Made by a program: the position numbers and the translations under genes | The notes under the pieces: model-generated | Database searches by the model: none | Told to the model about the DNA's origin: nothing | What the model saw: the letters and a program-made list of their open reading frames with translations, nothing else | Part shown: positions 62,588 through 64,000 of the stretch, piece by piece | How positions within the stretch are numbered: the first letter of the stretch is position 1 | Layout of the letters: the number at the start of each line of letters is the position of its first letter | Assembly (NCBI GenBank): GCA_964557855.1 | Contig: CAZLBP010000003.1 | Coordinates: 103,781-167,780 of the forward strand | Direction: 5' to 3' | Length of the DNA: 64,000 nt | Origin: JAJRZL01 sp964557855 | GTDB taxonomy: Bacteria; Zixibacteria; MSB-5A5; GN15; FEB-12

Positions 62588-63384
62588 CAGAGCTGCCACC
62601 ACGTCGACGATGGATCAATCGAGACCCAGATCACCGCGAGTATCAGGAACAGTGCGATCAAGACTTTGAGAATATCCTGAGCGCGCACCGAAGCCAGGAT
62701 GGAGCGGTCTCCGGAGAGGTAGCCCGATGCGGCGAACAGTTCTTCGCCGATCAGCACGTAGTCGCAGGCGACTATAAAAAACGACAACTGAATGGTCGAG
62801 TCGGTACCGGCAATCTGAATGGCCTTATTGATATTACCCGTTTCCGCCAGAATAAGAGACTCTGCCTCGAATGTGCCCAGCAGAAAGACAGAAGCGGGCT
62901 TGAGTCGGCTGATCAGGCCCTCAACCGCAGCGGCGTACCCGAACTGGGAGGAGCTGACATAAAACACGTTTTCCGCATTGTATCGATCCGGATAGCCGGC
63001 ACGAGCGTACCCTTCCTTGATCACTTCCTGAGCGACCGACATGATAACCGGATCATGAGTCGGATACACCAGCCGGCAATCGTATTGCGCCGTCTTCTCG
63101 GCTACGTGGCTGAGGATATTCATCGAAGCGATGGTCGTCGGACGTTGAATGTCCCCGCCCCAGCCGGGGGTAAACAGAAGGGGCCGGGCCATCTCCGTGG
63201 CCCGACCGATAGCCTCTTCCACCGCCCGCAAACCGGAGATTTCTCGCACCTTGAACTTGTCGCGGCTCGCTTTGTGAAATGTCGTGTACAAAACAATGAT
63301 AATCGATATCGCGGCCGCGACCAAGGTGATCAACTTGCCGGCATCAAACCAGGCCGTGTCGGCGGCGGCGATAATGAGTGTCAT
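62587..63384 (-). CDS. DUF6754-like membrane protein, operon member 1
   Basis: A protein of about 265 residues with one N-terminal helix (GKLITLVAAAISIIIVLYTTF), a soluble domain, and a C-terminal helix (LKVLIALFLILAVIWVSI). The soluble part reads ISGLRAVEEAIGRATEMARPLLFTPGWGGDIQRPTTIASM, then SSSQFGYAAAVEGLISR, LGTFEAESLILAETGN and ACDYVLIGEELFAASGYLS. From memory this resembles DUF6754, a family of unknown function. The true start is uncertain: ATGs at 63384, 63396 and 63426 all lack a clear binding site, and a longer frame runs antisense into the solute-binding gene and is rejected. It opens a four-gene overlapping unit. Confidence 0.72.
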   Translation of the reverse strand: MTLIIAAADTAWFDAGKLITLVAAAISIIIVLYTTFHKASRDKFKVREISGLRAVEEAIGRATEMARPLLFTPGWGGDIQRPTTIASMNILSHVAEKTAQYDCRLVYPTHDPVIMSVAQEVIKEGYARAGYPDRYNAENVFYVSSSQFGYAAAVEGLISRLKPASVFLLGTFEAESLILAETGNINKAIQIAGTDSTIQLSFFIVACDYVLIGEELFAASGYLSGDRSILASVRAQDILKVLIALFLILAVIWVSIDPSSTWWQL

Positions 63385-63449
63385 ATGAGGTAACATCGTT
63401 ATCGAGAATGAACCGATACGATCCATGAAGCAACAAAAAGATTTTTTCG

Positions 63450-63479
63450 TTGACCGCCTGCCGCCACGCGGTTTACTAT
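63450..63479 (+). promoter_or_regulatory. Promoter of the solute-binding protein gene
   Basis: TTGACC (63450-63455) and TACTAT (63474-63479) are 18 bases apart. The -10 region reads tttactata, as in the promoters at 43240 and 45286. It lies in the divergent interval shared with the DUF6754-like operon. Confidence 0.4.
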
Positions 63480-63511
63480 ATGCCAACTGAAACCGAAAGG
63501 AAGTAACCGAT

Positions 63512-64000
63512 ATGAGATATGCAGCAACAATCCTTCTCCTGTTCATGGCGACCGCGGCTTCGGCCGAGACGACAATAGAATGGTGGCAATTCTGGACCGA
63601 CCCGGCCATTAAACCGACAATCAATGAACTGACGAGGGAATTCGAACAGGCCCATCCCGACATCAAAGTGAATATAACGGATTTGACCTGGTCCAACGGT
63701 CATGAGAAAATCGTGTTGGCCTTTTCATCAGGGAAGGCGCCCGATGTCGTAGAACTGGGCTCCGATTGGATCGCGCAATTCGCGTTCAACGATCAGCTGG
63801 CGGATATCTCGGGTATGATCGTGGAAGACAGTGCCGAGTTCGACGGCTGGGGGATGGCTACGTATCAGGACCAGGTGTACGGTTTTCCGTGGCTACTGGG
63901 CACGAGAGTGTTGTTCGGTAACCGGGATCTACTGACGAAGGCCGGCTATGACGAAGATTTCGTCCCGCTCAAGTGGCTTGATTTGCGGGATGCGGCCAAG
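63512..64000 (+). CDS. Extracellular solute-binding protein (sugar ABC type), partial
   Basis: The first 163 codons of a gene that runs off the window. AAAGGAAG lies before the ATG at 63512. A signal peptide (ILLLFMATAASAE) is followed by the family-1 binding-protein start TTIEWWQFWTDPAIKPTINELT. Then come FEQAHPDIKVNITDLTW, VLAFSSGKAPDVVELGSDWI and YGFPWLLGTRVLFGNRDLL, the usual blocks of MalE-like sugar-binding proteins. In the periplasm it would hand a sugar to an ABC permease, presumably encoded beyond the window. It diverges from the four-gene membrane operon, which may be linked by function or regulation. Confidence 0.9.
   Translation, partial: MRYAATILLLFMATAASAETTIEWWQFWTDPAIKPTINELTREFEQAHPDIKVNITDLTWSNGHEKIVLAFSSGKAPDVVELGSDWIAQFAFNDQLADISGMIVEDSAEFDGWGMATYQDQVYGFPWLLGTRVLFGNRDLLTKAGYDEDFVPLKWLDLRDAAK

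Noticed and set aside
63385..63696. Long N-terminal extension of the DUF6754-like protein
   Set aside because: It runs antisense through the solute-binding protein's signal peptide and has no conserved content; a start between 63384 and 63426 is more likely.
1..64000. tRNA or rRNA genes
   Set aside because: No cloverleaf-like segment or rRNA-like conserved stretch was noticed in the intergenic regions; a covariance search would be decisive.

Overview
The window looks like a fragment of a Gram-negative bacterium of the FCB group, most likely Zixibacteria or a close relative. This placement is inference from several sequence features. There is a complete-looking lipid A gene cluster with an LpxC-FabZ fusion. 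A giant secreted protein ends in a type IX secretion sorting domain (motif NYPNPFNPTT). Several exported proteins end in two-repeat dockerin-like tails of the type GGPIDVADLSYLVDYLFRGG. A 100-N gap at 56627-56726 shows that the source is a draft scaffold.

Layout. 1-2385: a REP-associated tyrosine transposase between inverted REP-like sequences, then pdxS and an Rrf2 regulator on the minus strand. 2743-3757: a small iron-sulfur operon (A-type carrier, short DUF2480 protein, ferredoxin) diverging from the Rrf2 gene. 3896-8462: four tandem GspG-like pseudopilins, each with a fused beta-sandwich-like domain, one also with DUF2341 and LamG domains. 8454-10684: a glycosyltransferase and a saccharopine-dehydrogenase-like enzyme. 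11001-11345: a free-standing histidine-kinase dimerisation domain. 11337-26250 (minus strand): a VWA membrane protein, polyprenyl synthetase and alpha/beta hydrolase, downstream of a very compact run lpxC/fabZ-lpxA-membrane protein-oxidoreductase-lpxB-waaA-lpxK-nadB-guaA with a clear promoter in front. 26400-31469: a dockerin-tagged PhoD-type phosphatase, a small membrane protein and an MMPL/RND exporter. 31550-35627: a four-gene cassette (unknown 410-residue protein, cupin, homoserine-dehydrogenase-like enzyme, aldehyde dehydrogenase).

36436-50796 is a surface-protein island on the plus strand: a 2222-residue SBBP/HYR/cohesin-like/T9SS protein, four paralogous secreted proteins with a shared N-terminal module and shuffled tails, and a small dockerin protein. 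50868-56422 (minus): nucleotide-sugar enzymes, a D,D-carboxypeptidase and an ABC-2 transporter. After the gap come a DUF72 protein, a secreted MopE-repeat/dockerin protein, and an overlapping four-gene membrane-protein operon (60535-63384). That operon diverges from a sugar-type solute-binding protein that runs off the window end.

The least explained parts, and the best candidates for undescribed systems, are the pseudopilin array, the modular surface-protein array with its shared promoter motif, the four-gene membrane operon at the right end, and the cassette around the unknown 410-residue protein. No tRNA, rRNA or CRISPR array was seen.
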